A stretch of DNA of 64,000 nt from Mesorhizobium sp. M1E.F.Ca.ET.045.02.1.1 (GTDB lineage Bacteria; Pseudomonadota; Alphaproteobacteria; Rhizobiales; Rhizobiaceae), in the NCBI RefSeq assembly GCF_003952485.1, contig NZ_CP034447.1, positions 3,238,501 through 3,302,500 of the forward strand, read 5' to 3'. The translations under genes were made by a program, and so were the position numbers. Below the pieces are notes generated by a model, which saw only the letters and a program-made list of their open reading frames with translations, made no database searches and was not told where the DNA came from. Below are positions 1 to 8,175 of the stretch, one piece after another (position 1 is the first letter of the stretch; each line of letters begins with the position of its first letter).

Positions 1-1514
1 GCGAAATCGATCAGCCGGTTCTCCAGAAAGGGAACGCGCAGTTCGACCGAAGCGGCCATGCTGAGGCGGTCATGCCGGTGCAGCAGGTCCTGCAGATGAG
101 AATAGAGATCGTAGAGGCAGCTTGCCAGGAAGGCGCGGTCGCCGTCCGGGCTGACGCCATCCAGCCGATCGAACAGCTTGGTTTGCAGGAAGTTCAGTTC
201 CGGCGAGAGCGCGCGCAGCACGATGTTGCGGTCCCAGGGCGATCCCCGGCCGATCGAATTGCGGAACGGGGCGCGACGAAGCCGCGCGAATTTCCGGTCC
301 CGGGCGGCCTTCGGACGAAACAGGCGTCGCAGCCATGACTGACGCCAAAGCCTGATGGTCGACGCCTGCCATTTATAGCCGCCGAACAGCTCGTCCGAAC
401 CTTCGCCGGTGAGCAGCACCTTGACGCCGTCGGCGCGGCACTGATCCGCGAGCGCCAGCAGGCCCGCCACGCTGGCGTGCCAGCCGTCGCTTTCGAGATG
501 CCAGACCGCGCGCGGCCACAGCTCGAGGAAGCGATCCCTGTCGACAGCCACGCGACGTAGGTTGACGCCGACGTGGCGGCCGGTCCGCTCGGCGCTTTCG
601 GCCTCGCTGCGGCCGAGCTTGGGATCGACGACATAGCCGTGCATCTCCGGCCTGTAGCGCTTGGCGAGTGCCGTGATCAGGCCGGAATCGATGCCGCCGC
701 TGCAGGCTGTGGCGAGGCTGGCGTCTGCGATGCAATGCAACTTGACGCTTTGTTCGAGCAGCGCCTCAAGGCTCGCCATATGCTCGGCGTCGGACGTCCT
801 GTCGTCGACGATGCGCGATGTCTCCAGGATGTCGAGCACATGCCAGAAATGCTGCTTCTCGATGCCGCCGTCGCTGATCTTCCAGAGACCGGCGGGAGGC
901 AGGCGCTCGATGCCTTCGAAGACGCTGTAGCTGGAATCGCGGGTCTGCCAGGCAAGCCGCAAGGTGAGCTCGCGCGCGTCGACCCTGCGCGGGACGTCGT
1001 GGCAGGCGAGGATCGCCTTGTCCTCGGAGGCGAACAGCAGCCGGTCTGCGGTGTCGGCTACCGATATCGGCTTGATGCCAAGCCTGTCTCGGGCAAGCCA
1101 CAACGCGCCGTCGCGCTGATCGAAATAGGCGAAGGCAAACATGCCGTCGAACAGTGGCACAGCTTTTTCGACGCCCCAGTGGTGCAGGGCCTGGAGCACC
1201 ACCTCGGTGTCGGAGACCGTGCGGAACTCGAGGCCTTCGGCTTCCAGCGTCTTGCGCAGCGAACGGTAGTTGTAGACTTCGCCATTGTAGCAAAGGACGC
1301 CTTGCCCGTCGGATGTGAGCATGGGTTCTCGCGCGGCGGGCGAGGGGTCGATGATGGTGAGCCGGCGATGGCCGAGCGCCAGCCTGGCGCCGTTCCAGCT
1401 ATCGTGATCGTCGGGACCTCGATGCGCCAGCGCCTGCATCATGCGGGCGATGTCGGAAAGATCGCCGGCGCCGATCGGATCGCGCTTTCGCCAGACGCCG
1501 GCTATCCCGCACAT
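1..1514 (-). CDS. asnB: Asparagine synthetase, glutamine-hydrolysing (partial, C-terminus outside window)
   Basis: The minus-strand frame stays open from an ATG at 1514 to the window edge, about 504 codons. It begins MCGIAGV, so Cys2 becomes the N-terminal nucleophile of a class II glutamine amidotransferase domain. The motif AHRGPDD follows near residue 35. A second domain carries the ATP-pyrophosphatase loop SGGIDS and the conserved SVELRVPFLENR stretch near the cut end. The enzyme makes asparagine, or amidates another acid, from aspartate, glutamine and ATP in the cytoplasm. It lies downstream of fliQ on the same strand, behind a palindromic repeat, where relatives carry flhA. Nothing ties it to motility. 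In some rhizobia such genes sit in surface-polysaccharide loci, so the true substrate may differ. Confidence 0.93.
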   Translation of the reverse strand, partial: MCGIAGVWRKRDPIGAGDLSDIARMMQALAHRGPDDHDSWNGARLALGHRRLTIIDPSPAAREPMLTSDGQGVLCYNGEVYNYRSLRKTLEAEGLEFRTVSDTEVVLQALHHWGVEKAVPLFDGMFAFAYFDQRDGALWLARDRLGIKPISVADTADRLLFASEDKAILACHDVPRRVDARELTLRLAWQTRDSSYSVFEGIERLPPAGLWKISDGGIEKQHFWHVLDILETSRIVDDRTSDAEHMASLEALLEQSVKLHCIADASLATACSGGIDSGLITALAKRYRPEMHGYVVDPKLGRSEAESAERTGRHVGVNLRRVAVDRDRFLELWPRAVWHLESDGWHASVAGLLALADQCRADGVKVLLTGEGSDELFGGYKWQASTIRLWRQSWLRRLFRPKAARDRKFARLRRAPFRNSIGRGSPWDRNIVLRALSPELNFLQTKLFDRLDGVSPDGDRAFLASCLYDLYSHLQDLLHRHDRLSMAASVELRVPFLENRLIDF

Positions 1515-1602
1515 GGCCCGCCGGCCGCTTCTGCCTGATCCATGGCTTCCCGAAGTCTGTCCGAATTCCAAAGACGCCGCCGAAGTCGGCGCGGCTCACA
1601 AT

Positions 1603-1651
1603 CTAGAGCAATTCCAGGAAAAGTGCGTAGCGGTTTTCCGTCCGAGACCGG
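1603..1651. repeat. Short palindromic intergenic repeat (copy 1)
   Basis: The segment contains the inner inverted pair GGAAAA (1617-1622) and TTTTCC (1634-1639) around a purine-rich loop, preceded by AGAGCAATTCC. The layout (outer arm, short GC-rich loop flanked by A-tract and T-tract) resembles the elements at 2037 and 7166. I recall near-identical sequences as abundant intergenic elements in Mesorhizobium and Rhizobium, but copy number cannot be checked here. It sits between fliQ and asnB. Confidence 0.55.
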
Positions 1652-1690
1652 CTGCAAGTGGAGTGGCCCAGCGCCCGCGACAGGCATGCG

Positions 1691-1957
1691 TCAGAAGCCG
1701 TGCTCGATGCGTTCGAAGATGACGTTGGTGAAGGCTGAGATCTGGCTGCCGATGAACGGACCGGTCAGCGCCACCACTAGCATGATGGCGACGATCTTGG
1801 GCACGAAGGTGAGGGTGATTTCCTGGATCTGGGTCAGCGCCTGGATGAGCGCGATGCCGATGCCGACCGCCATCGCCACAAGCACGACCGGCGCGGATGC
1901 GGTAAGCACCGTCCACACCGCGTACTGGACGATATCGAGGGCGTCGGCCTCATTCAT
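1691..1957 (-). CDS. fliQ: Flagellar export apparatus protein FliQ
   Basis: The 88-residue product starts MNEADALDIV and has two hydrophobic helices (about residues 12-40 and 50-75), matching the length and topology of FliQ. FliQ is part of the membrane export gate of the flagellar type III secretion system. The ATG at 1957 is preceded by AAGGGG at good spacing. The open frame runs 28 codons further upstream, but that extension reads through a hairpin and is not family-like. It is the last flagellar gene of the flgE-fliQ block. flhA and fliR, which follow fliQ in Brucella and Sinorhizobium, are absent here. Confidence 0.93.
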   Translation of the reverse strand: MNEADALDIVQYAVWTVLTASAPVVLVAMAVGIGIALIQALTQIQEITLTFVPKIVAIMLVVALTGPFIGSQISAFTNVIFERIEHGF

Positions 1958-1985
1958 GGGCAGCCCCTTGCGAAACCGGCTAAAG

Positions 1986-2015
1986 AGGTCGCGTGAAAAA
2001 GGATTCACGCGACCT
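1986..2015 (-). terminator. Strong hairpin between flgD and fliQ (attenuator or processing site)
   Basis: A perfect 12-bp inverted repeat, AGGTCGCGTGAA (1986-1997) and TTCACGCGACCT (2004-2015), has a 6-base loop. It lies 29 bp upstream of the fliQ ATG. No convincing T-run follows on the minus strand (CTTTAG), so a full rho-independent terminator is doubtful. It may attenuate transcription or set an mRNA end. Confidence 0.5.
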
Positions 2016-2036
2016 GCTTCAGGCTTTTTGATTTCA

Positions 2037-2082
2037 AGCATGTCTTTGTCCCGAAACCGGACCCACTTTCGGGAGACCTGCT
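2037..2082. repeat. Short palindromic intergenic repeat (copy 2)
   Basis: Arms CCCGAAA (2050-2056) and TTTCGGG (2067-2073) lie inside imperfect outer arms AGCATGTCT and AGACCTGCT. The layout matches the repeat at 7166. It begins at the flgD stop codon, so together with the 1986-2015 hairpin it fills nearly all of the flgD-fliQ gap. Confidence 0.55.
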
Positions 2083-2489
2083 TAGGCGGCCGGCTTGATC
2101 GACACGCCCGCGCCGACGGGGATCTCGGTTCCGTCCTGCAGCACCGCGATCAGGCCGCTGCTGGCGAGCTTCACCGAAGCCACCGTTCCCGTGGTCTTGC
2201 CGTCGGCGGAGGTGATCGAACGGCCGATCAGCGCATCGGCCTGCGACAGCGCCGAGGACTGCATGATCTGATCGAGCTTGCTATTGGTCTGCACCGACTG
2301 CTCGACCTGCGAGAAGGTCGCGAGCTGCGCGACATACTGCGTCGAATCCATCGGTTTGGTCGGATCCTGGTTCTTCATCTCGGCAATCAAGAGCTTCAGG
2401 AACGACTGGTAGTCGACCGCCGTCTTCGAGGTCTGCTGACTTGCCTGGTTGGCGCCAACCGGGATCGTCGTCGTCATATCCACGGCCAT
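2082..2489 (-). CDS. flgD: Flagellar hook assembly scaffold FlgD (short form)
   Basis: The 135-residue protein contains the conserved FlgD N-terminal stretch YQSFLKLLIAEMKNQDPTKP (about residues 27-46) and QYVAQLATFSQVEQ. FlgD caps the growing hook and directs FlgE polymerisation outside the cell. Rhizobial FlgD is shorter than the enteric protein of about 230 residues and largely lacks the C-terminal Ig/tudor-like region; this one fits that short class. It is two bases downstream of flbT in the same transcript. Confidence 0.93.
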   Translation of the reverse strand: MAVDMTTTIPVGANQASQQTSKTAVDYQSFLKLLIAEMKNQDPTKPMDSTQYVAQLATFSQVEQSVQTNSKLDQIMQSSALSQADALIGRSITSADGKTTGTVASVKLASSGLIAVLQDGTEIPVGAGVSIKPAA

Positions 2490-2491
2490 CT

Positions 2492-2929
2492 TTATGCTCC
2501 CACAGCCAGCGCGCGCGGCGCTTCGGAAATGTCTTCATCGCCGTTGAGCGCCTGGCGCTCGAGCGGATAGAGCGCTCGTATCGCCTTCAGCGCCTCGTAG
2601 ATGTGATCCTCGCCGACCATGCGGTCGATCTGCTTCAGCGCGTTGCAGATGTCCGGATTGTCGAAGGTTGCAATGAGCATCGGCAGCGAGCGGCGGAACA
2701 TGTCGCGCGCCTCGGAGGCGCCCAACGGGTTCACCAGCATGATCTGCACGATGAAGTAGAGCTGCCTGAGCGGCGTCGAGGCCTGCTCGGCCTGGATGAC
2801 ATGGCTTTCGAGCAGGAACTGGACATCGTTCATCAGCTCGATGGTGACCTTGCGGTCGACGCGGATGACGGCGCCATTGATGTAGATCTTCTCGTTCGGC
2901 TTCAGCGAGATCTTCAGCGTGTTGGTCAT
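2492..2929 (-). CDS. flbT: Flagellin synthesis repressor FlbT
   Basis: The 145-residue protein starts MTNTLKISLKPNEKIYINGAV, typical of FlbT. In Caulobacter FlbT binds the 5' untranslated region of flagellin mRNA and couples flagellin translation to hook completion. In Brucella FlbT has been reported to act as an activator. The ATG at 2929 overlaps the flaF stop (ATGA), which fixes the start; upstream in-frame codons lie inside flaF. A candidate flagellin UTR hairpin is described at 17824. Confidence 0.93.
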   Translation of the reverse strand: MTNTLKISLKPNEKIYINGAVIRVDRKVTIELMNDVQFLLESHVIQAEQASTPLRQLYFIVQIMLVNPLGASEARDMFRRSLPMLIATFDNPDICNALKQIDRMVGEDHIYEALKAIRALYPLERQALNGDEDISEAPRALAVGA

Positions 2930-3273
2930 TGGATGCCGTCTCGGATGATCTGGGAGACCTCGATCAGTCCTTCGAAATTGTTGGCGCGGCCTTGGCGAAT
3001 GTCTTCCGTCTCGCGCAGCAGCCACAGGCCGATGGAGATCAGGTTGGCGCGCAGTTCCTTGGGCAGCGCATTGTCGCTGGAGCCAAGGTCCTCGACGAAG
3101 GTGGTCCAGATGCGGTTGGTGAAGTGCAGTGCCTCGACCGCTTCCATCGACTCCGGCCCGACGGCAGCCGCCGCGGCCAGCATATCGATCGATCGGGTGA
3201 GCAATTGCCGCTCCCGATCCTTGGCGTCGGCGACGGAGTCGGTCTGGATGTCGGCGTAGGAGAATTGATACAT
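2926..3273 (-). CDS. flaF: Flagellar biosynthesis regulator FlaF
   Basis: The 115-residue product contains the FlaF core (RERQLLTRSIDMLAAA, HFTNRIWTTFVEDL, ANLISIGLWLL). FlaF works with FlbT to control flagellin production and secretion in alphaproteobacteria. It overlaps flbT by four bases and lies 31 bases downstream of flgL, in the usual rhizobial order flgK-flgL-flaF-flbT. Confidence 0.93.
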   Translation of the reverse strand: MYQFSYADIQTDSVADAKDRERQLLTRSIDMLAAAAAVGPESMEAVEALHFTNRIWTTFVEDLGSSDNALPKELRANLISIGLWLLRETEDIRQGRANNFEGLIEVSQIIRDGIQ

Positions 3274-3304
3274 CGTCGGAGCTCTGCCGTTCCGGTTTAT
3301 GTGT

Positions 3305-4354
3305 TCAGGTGAGATAGTTCAGCAGGCTGAGCTGCTGCAGGCGCGCGGTCAAGGCGAAGGACGTTTCGATATGCTGGGTCAGGTCGGCCACGCGGGTGGC
3401 GGCTTCGGCGGGATCGACGCCTTCGAGGTCGACGATATGCTTCTCGAAGAGATCGACCTGCGTCTTCATGCGGTCGCTGGCATCGGACACGCGCTTCTGG
3501 GCCAGGCCCACCTCGGACCGCACCTGGACGATGCCGCCGATGGCCTCGCCGACCAGTTCCTGCGCGCGGCTGGCGATCGTATTCTGGGCGGCTTCGCTGA
3601 TGTTGCCGGTGACAAGAGTGCTGACCATGGCGGCCGCCATGGCGAGCTTGCGGATGCCCTGCTCGTTGGCGCTGACCGAAGTCTGGGTGGTTTCGTTCAG
3701 CGAAATGCGGCTGGTGATCTGGTCGTCGGTAGCGCTCGACCAGTTGGTTTGCCAGCCGGAGTCCAGGAATTGCGGCTCGACCTGGGTGGTGATGAAGTCG
3801 TCCATCTGGGCGGCGGTGATGTTGGCGGCTGCCGGGTCGTTCTGGGTGAAGCCGAAGTAGCTGGTGAAGGCAGCGTCGAACGCCGCCTTGGCGGGCGAGC
3901 CGGCAGCGCTGAAATCGTCGATCGGCTTGACGTCGGTGTTGGTGCCGGCAAACAGATATTCGCCGTTGACGCTGGTGTTCAGGATGCCGGTCATCTGCTG
4001 CAGCGCCGAGGCGCCGGCGGTCTGCAGGACGCTGGTCGAGGAGTCGCCCGACACGCCGGCGGTCAGCGCCGACAGGAAGCTCTGCGCGACATCGGAGAGC
4101 TGGCCGAGCGAATCCTGGGTCGATGCCAACCGAGCGCCGACCAGCGCGTTGGAATCGATGATGCCGTTCAGCCGGTCGAGGTCGCGCTGGAAGGTGACGG
4201 CCTGGGTCGTGCGTCCGCCAAGCGCCAGGCCGACATCCGCGACCTTGCCGGTCTGGGATTCCGTCGTCGCTTTGACGAGCTCAGCCTGCATGCGCATCTG
4301 CTGATAGCGCATGGCGTTGGAGATGGCGGCTGAAGAAACGGCTGTCGCTTTCAT
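3305..4354 (-). CDS. flgL: Hook-filament junction protein FlgL (HAP3)
   Basis: The 349-residue flagellin-like protein starts MKATAVSSAAISNAMRYQQ and ends in a helical C-terminus (LTARLQQLSLLNYL), the FlgL layout. FlgL joins the hook, via FlgK, to the filament. It follows flgK with three bases between stop and start, so the two are co-transcribed and probably translationally coupled. Confidence 0.92.
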   Translation of the reverse strand: MKATAVSSAAISNAMRYQQMRMQAELVKATTESQTGKVADVGLALGGRTTQAVTFQRDLDRLNGIIDSNALVGARLASTQDSLGQLSDVAQSFLSALTAGVSGDSSTSVLQTAGASALQQMTGILNTSVNGEYLFAGTNTDVKPIDDFSAAGSPAKAAFDAAFTSYFGFTQNDPAAANITAAQMDDFITTQVEPQFLDSGWQTNWSSATDDQITSRISLNETTQTSVSANEQGIRKLAMAAAMVSTLVTGNISEAAQNTIASRAQELVGEAIGGIVQVRSEVGLAQKRVSDASDRMKTQVDLFEKHIVDLEGVDPAEAATRVADLTQHIETSFALTARLQQLSLLNYLT

Positions 4355-4357
4355 GGA

Positions 4358-5812
4358 TTATCCCACCGCGCTCAACAGGGCGTTCAGCATGTCGTCGACC
4401 GTCTTCATCATCCGCGCCGACGCCTGATAGGTGTGCTCGAGGTCGAGAAGGAGCGACATCTCCTGATCGACATTGACGCCTGTTTCGTTCGACAGCGCCT
4501 CGGCCGTGCGCGTGGCCAGCGCCTCCTTGGCGTCGGCGTTGGTCGATGCCTGCTGGCGCACGCCCTCGAACCAGCCGATGGCGTTGGCGGCATAGTCCGA
4601 GACGCCGGAGCTGACGGTGATGCCGGCGGATGTGTCGAAAGCCATCGGCTGATCCAGCCTGTTGCCATAGGCGATCAGCAGGTCCGAATAAGAGGCGCCG
4701 CTGCCGGGGTTGGAAACATAGGCCGCGCCGTTGGCGCCGCCGTCGCGCAGCAGCGAGGGGCTGCCGCCGGCGCTCGGATCGAACGCGGCGTTGACGCTGA
4801 TCGAACCGGCTAGGCCATTGACCAGGGTGCCGGCGGCCGGGATGGCCGGCGCGCCGGACCAGGTGAAGAGGCCTGCCGCGTCGGGCTGCGACGGCGCGGT
4901 CTCGGCAAATGCCGCGATCAGGCCGCGCGCGATTTCGTCGAGCTGGCTCTGCATGGTCGCGGCGACGCTGTCGCGCAGCTTGAGCATGCCGGCAAGCTTG
5001 CCGTCGGCGGTGGCGTTGTCGCCAGCGCCCGCCGAAAGCGGCACATTGTCGATGTAGATCGTATTGCCGGGGGTGCCGGCCGTGTAACCTGCCGAGGGCG
5101 TGAAGGTCACCGACCGCGGCACCGTCTCGAACAGCGTCGTGCCATCAGTGGTGGTGATGACCATGTCGTTGTCGCCGCGCGTGAAGGTCGAGACCGGGAC
5201 ATATTCCGCGATCTTCTTCAGAAGCGCATCGCGCTGGTCGAGCGCATCGGACACGTCCGTGCCGGAACGGGTGCCCGAGATGACGGCCTTGTTGGCGTCC
5301 TGGAACTGGCTGAGCAGCGAGTTGAGGTCGTCGACGGCGGTCGCGATCTGGCCGTCGGTCTGGGTGCGGAAGTCCTGGATCGCCTTGGTGCCGCCGTTCA
5401 GCGAGTTCACCACCTGCTTGGCCGCGTCGATGACGGCGGTGCCAAGGTTCTGGTTCGAAGGCGTCGTGGCATAGAGCTGCAACTGTTGCTGCAGGTTGGC
5501 GATCGCGGTCGACGGGGACGACGCATTGTCGACCCCGTTGACCGAGAGGTCGAGCTGATCCATGCCGCTATAGAGCGCGCTCTGGCCGCTCCATGCCGAC
5601 AGCGCGGAAAGGTTCTGGCGGAACAGAAGGTCGTTGGCGGCGCGCTGTATCTCCACCGATCGCGCGCCGGGCGCCGTGCTGGTGACGACGGCGACGCGAC
5701 GGGCATAGTCCGGGTTGGACGCGTCGGCCACATTGCGCGACACGACGCTGGTTTGCTTGGATGTGGCCAGGAGCGCCGACTGGGCGATGCTTAATGCGGT
5801 GGAAAGCGACAT
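4358..5812 (-). CDS. flgK: Hook-associated protein FlgK (HAP1)
   Basis: The 484-residue protein starts MSLSTALSIAQSALLATSKQ with the rod/hook-family N-terminal helix and SRNVADASNPDYARR, the equivalent of the N-x-N-x-x-T-x-G-Y motif of axial proteins. It ends with the heptad-like C-terminal helix (LLDLEHTYQASARMMKTVDD). FlgK forms the first junction zone on the hook tip. It sits between flgE and flgL. Confidence 0.93.
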   Translation of the reverse strand: MSLSTALSIAQSALLATSKQTSVVSRNVADASNPDYARRVAVVTSTAPGARSVEIQRAANDLLFRQNLSALSAWSGQSALYSGMDQLDLSVNGVDNASSPSTAIANLQQQLQLYATTPSNQNLGTAVIDAAKQVVNSLNGGTKAIQDFRTQTDGQIATAVDDLNSLLSQFQDANKAVISGTRSGTDVSDALDQRDALLKKIAEYVPVSTFTRGDNDMVITTTDGTTLFETVPRSVTFTPSAGYTAGTPGNTIYIDNVPLSAGAGDNATADGKLAGMLKLRDSVAATMQSQLDEIARGLIAAFAETAPSQPDAAGLFTWSGAPAIPAAGTLVNGLAGSISVNAAFDPSAGGSPSLLRDGGANGAAYVSNPGSGASYSDLLIAYGNRLDQPMAFDTSAGITVSSGVSDYAANAIGWFEGVRQQASTNADAKEALATRTAEALSNETGVNVDQEMSLLLDLEHTYQASARMMKTVDDMLNALLSAVG

Positions 5813-5843
5813 GCGGGTCTTTCACGGGCTGGCGCCCGATGGG

Positions 5844-7100
5844 TTATCTCTTGAGGTTGACGAGGACGTCCATGAGGTCGGAACCGGTCTGGAAGACTTT
5901 CGAATTGGCGGTGTAACTGCGCTGCGCCGCGATCATGTTGGTCAGTTCCTCGGCGATATCGACGTTGGAGTTTTCGAGCGCGCCCGAGACGACCGAGCCA
6001 AGCTTTCCTTCATTGGCAAAGCCGATGCGGACGGCGCCTGAATCCGCGCTCTGCACGTAGACGTTGCCCGGCATCGCGGTGAGGTTGTCGGGGCTCTGAA
6101 CGTCGGCCAGCGGTATCTTGTAGAGCGGCTTGGTGGTGCCGTCCTGATACTGCGCGTAGATGACGCCGTCCTGGCTGATCTGGATCTTCTCGATCGTGCT
6201 CGGAGGATTGCCGTTGACCTTGGCGTCGGAGACCGTGAAGCCGGTTCCAAGCTGCGTCATCTTGGAGAGATCGAGGTTGAGGGTCGAGCCGTTCGGCACC
6301 GTGAAGGAGATGCCCGTGGTCGCGCCGGTGAGCTTGCCGGTGGTGGTATCGAAGGTGAGGTTGGCCGAGCCCAGCGCGCCGCCCGTATAGGGGAAGGACG
6401 TGCCGGGAGTAGCCTTCGACTGGTCGAAGACCGAGACCGACCAGGTGCCGGTGCCCGTCTTGGTGAAATAGACGTCGAGCAGCACCTTGTTGCCGAGATT
6501 GTCGTAAGCGACCAGCGAGGATTTCGATGTGTATTCGGCGGTCGCGCTGTTGGTGGACGGCAGGCTGCCGGCTGCGACTGGGGTCGCGCCCGCCGGCAGG
6601 TTGCCGGTGAAATTGCCTTCGGTGCTCGGCGTCGCCGTCATCTCCTGGTCGGAGATCTGCACCGGCACCAGGCCTTCGAAGCCGTTGGCGGTCGCGGCCG
6701 GATCGCCATTGGCGTAGCTGTAGGCCATGAGCTGGTAGCCCGCGGCATTTACCAGCCGACCCTCGGCATCCGGAATGAAGGCGCCGGCGCGGGTGAGATA
6801 GGGTGTGCCGCTCGGATCCTGCACGACGAAGAAGCCGTCGCCGTTGACGGCGAGGTCGGACACCGAGGTGGTGTACTGAAGAACACCTTGCGAGCTGATG
6901 GCGGAGCGGATCGTCGTCGTGACGCCGCCCGAATTGTAGGCGCCGCCGGTGGTCGGCATGATCAGCGTCGAGAATTCAGCGGAGGAGCGCTTGTAGCCGG
7001 TGGTGTCGGAGTTGGCGATGTTGTCGGCCACCGTGGACAAGCGGTTGGCCTGCGCGTTCATACCGGAGACGCCGGTCCGCATCATTCCGTAGAGGCTCAT
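5844..7100 (-). CDS. flgE: Flagellar hook protein FlgE
   Basis: The 418-residue protein starts MSLYGMMRTGVSGMNAQ, followed by NRLSTVADNIANSDTTGYKR, the axial-protein N-terminal signature. It ends with LTNMIAAQRSYTANSKVFQT, the matching C-terminal helix. FlgE polymerises into the hook. The ATG at 7100 has GGAG upstream; the open frame extends 32 codons further but reads into a repeat-bearing intergenic region. rem lies 184 bp upstream on the same strand. Confidence 0.95.
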   Translation of the reverse strand: MSLYGMMRTGVSGMNAQANRLSTVADNIANSDTTGYKRSSAEFSTLIMPTTGGAYNSGGVTTTIRSAISSQGVLQYTTSVSDLAVNGDGFFVVQDPSGTPYLTRAGAFIPDAEGRLVNAAGYQLMAYSYANGDPAATANGFEGLVPVQISDQEMTATPSTEGNFTGNLPAGATPVAAGSLPSTNSATAEYTSKSSLVAYDNLGNKVLLDVYFTKTGTGTWSVSVFDQSKATPGTSFPYTGGALGSANLTFDTTTGKLTGATTGISFTVPNGSTLNLDLSKMTQLGTGFTVSDAKVNGNPPSTIEKIQISQDGVIYAQYQDGTTKPLYKIPLADVQSPDNLTAMPGNVYVQSADSGAVRIGFANEGKLGSVVSGALENSNVDIAEELTNMIAAQRSYTANSKVFQTGSDLMDVLVNLKR

Positions 7101-7165
7101 AGATACATCTCCTCGATGCACGAAGCGCGTCGCGTCGGGGCGGCGCGCTTTATGTCTTTGTTTGA

Positions 7166-7212
7166 TGCATGCCGTTCTCCCAAAACCGCTGCGCACTTTT
7201 GGGCGGCATGCA
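7166..7212. repeat. Short palindromic intergenic repeat (copy 3)
   Basis: Outer arms TGCATGCCG (7166-7174) and CGGCATGCA (7204-7212) are perfect. Inner arms CCCAAAA (7179-7185) and TTTTGGG (7197-7203) flank an 11-base GC-rich loop. It resembles the copies at 1603 and 2037 in layout and lies between rem and flgE, about 65 bp upstream of the flgE start. Confidence 0.65.
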
Positions 7213-7284
7213 CTAGGTCAGAGGCCATGAGGGTAGGCTTCGTGTCTTGCGCGAGGCTGGCGCGGACCGTGCCGGCGGCAGCCA

Positions 7285-7953
7285 TCAGAACACCAGCCGG
7301 TAACCGAGGAACCGCTTGGAATCGATCGGGTCGTGGCCAAGCTTCTCGCGCAGTTTCTTGCGCAGCTTCGAGATGTGGCTCTCGACCACGTTCTCCTCGA
7401 CCTCTTCGTCGAAGATGCCGTAGATGGCGTTGAACACCTGCGTCTTGGTCACGCGGCGGCCGCGATTGCTGGCCAGATATTCCAGGATGCGCCGCTCGCG
7501 CCGCGGCAGCGGCAGCGGCTCGCCGTCGATCTCCGGATCGCGGCCGTCCATGAAGATGCGCATCGAGCCGACTTCGGTGTAGGCGGCCTCTTCATGGGCG
7601 CGGCGGCGGATGGCGGTGATGCGGGCGAGTATCTCGCGGATGTGCACGGGCTTGCGGACGACGTCGTCGACGCCGCTCTCGAAAAGCCGCAGCGTGTGTT
7701 CCAGCGAGTGCTGCTCGCTGAGCGCGATCACCGGCGCGCCGGTGCGGTCGCGGATCTGGCGCGGCGAGATGGCGCCGTCGCGGCAGTCGCCGATGAGGAA
7801 GGCCCTGACGGATCTGAGGTCGGTGTCGGCGGCGGAACTCACCCACTCGCCGAACTCGCCCGGCGCGAAGCCCGCGGTGGCGACGCCCTCGCGATCGAAA
7901 AGTGAGCTATAACCCTCAGTTACGAGCTCGCGCTCATCAACGATCACGATCAT
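7285..7953 (-). CDS. rem: OmpR-type flagellar response regulator (Rem/FtcR-like)
   Basis: The 222-residue protein has a receiver-like domain (1-115) and a winged-helix DNA-binding domain (about 125-222, with [18 protein letters not shown] and FLGYRLVF). Its position immediately upstream of flgE matches rem of Sinorhizobium meliloti and ftcR of Brucella, orphan regulators that activate late motility genes. In the receiver, D6/E7, S79 and K101 keep the acid pocket, Thr/Ser and Lys positions. The residue aligned with the phosphoacceptor looks like G55, with D56 next to it, so phosphorylation is uncertain. No histidine kinase gene is adjacent. Orthology rests on synteny and domain type. Confidence 0.88.
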   Translation of the reverse strand: MIVIVDERELVTEGYSSLFDREGVATAGFAPGEFGEWVSSAADTDLRSVRAFLIGDCRDGAISPRQIRDRTGAPVIALSEQHSLEHTLRLFESGVDDVVRKPVHIREILARITAIRRRAHEEAAYTEVGSMRIFMDGRDPEIDGEPLPLPRRERRILEYLASNRGRRVTKTQVFNAIYGIFDEEVEENVVESHISKLRKKLREKLGHDPIDSKRFLGYRLVF

Positions 7954-8175
7954 CGGCCCGCCCTCCGAATCATCTCATTTGCCCCGTGCGGAAAGGGGTA
8001 CCCGGTGGCGTGAATCCTGAAAAACCGTCATTTCTTGTAGCTATTTTCTTGGGAGTTTTTTGGGGAGCCGTAATAAAAGCCGGCTGCAAAATGTATTGGC
8101 GGTACCGGATCGAGGACGATATTGGGGCCGTCGAGCGCCTCGACGGCGGTCGACCAGGGGTCGTTGTCGCAACAA
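7954..8175. other. Intergenic region upstream of rem, including a 9-bp-arm hairpin
   Basis: This 222-bp gap separates the transglycosylase gene from rem. It contains a perfect hairpin GCCGTCGAG-CGC-CTCGACGGC (8127-8147), 28 bp after the transglycosylase stop, without a T-run. A more AT-rich stretch (8025-8100) is a reasonable place for the rem promoter. No convincing -35/-10 pair or small gene was identified. Confidence 0.5.
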
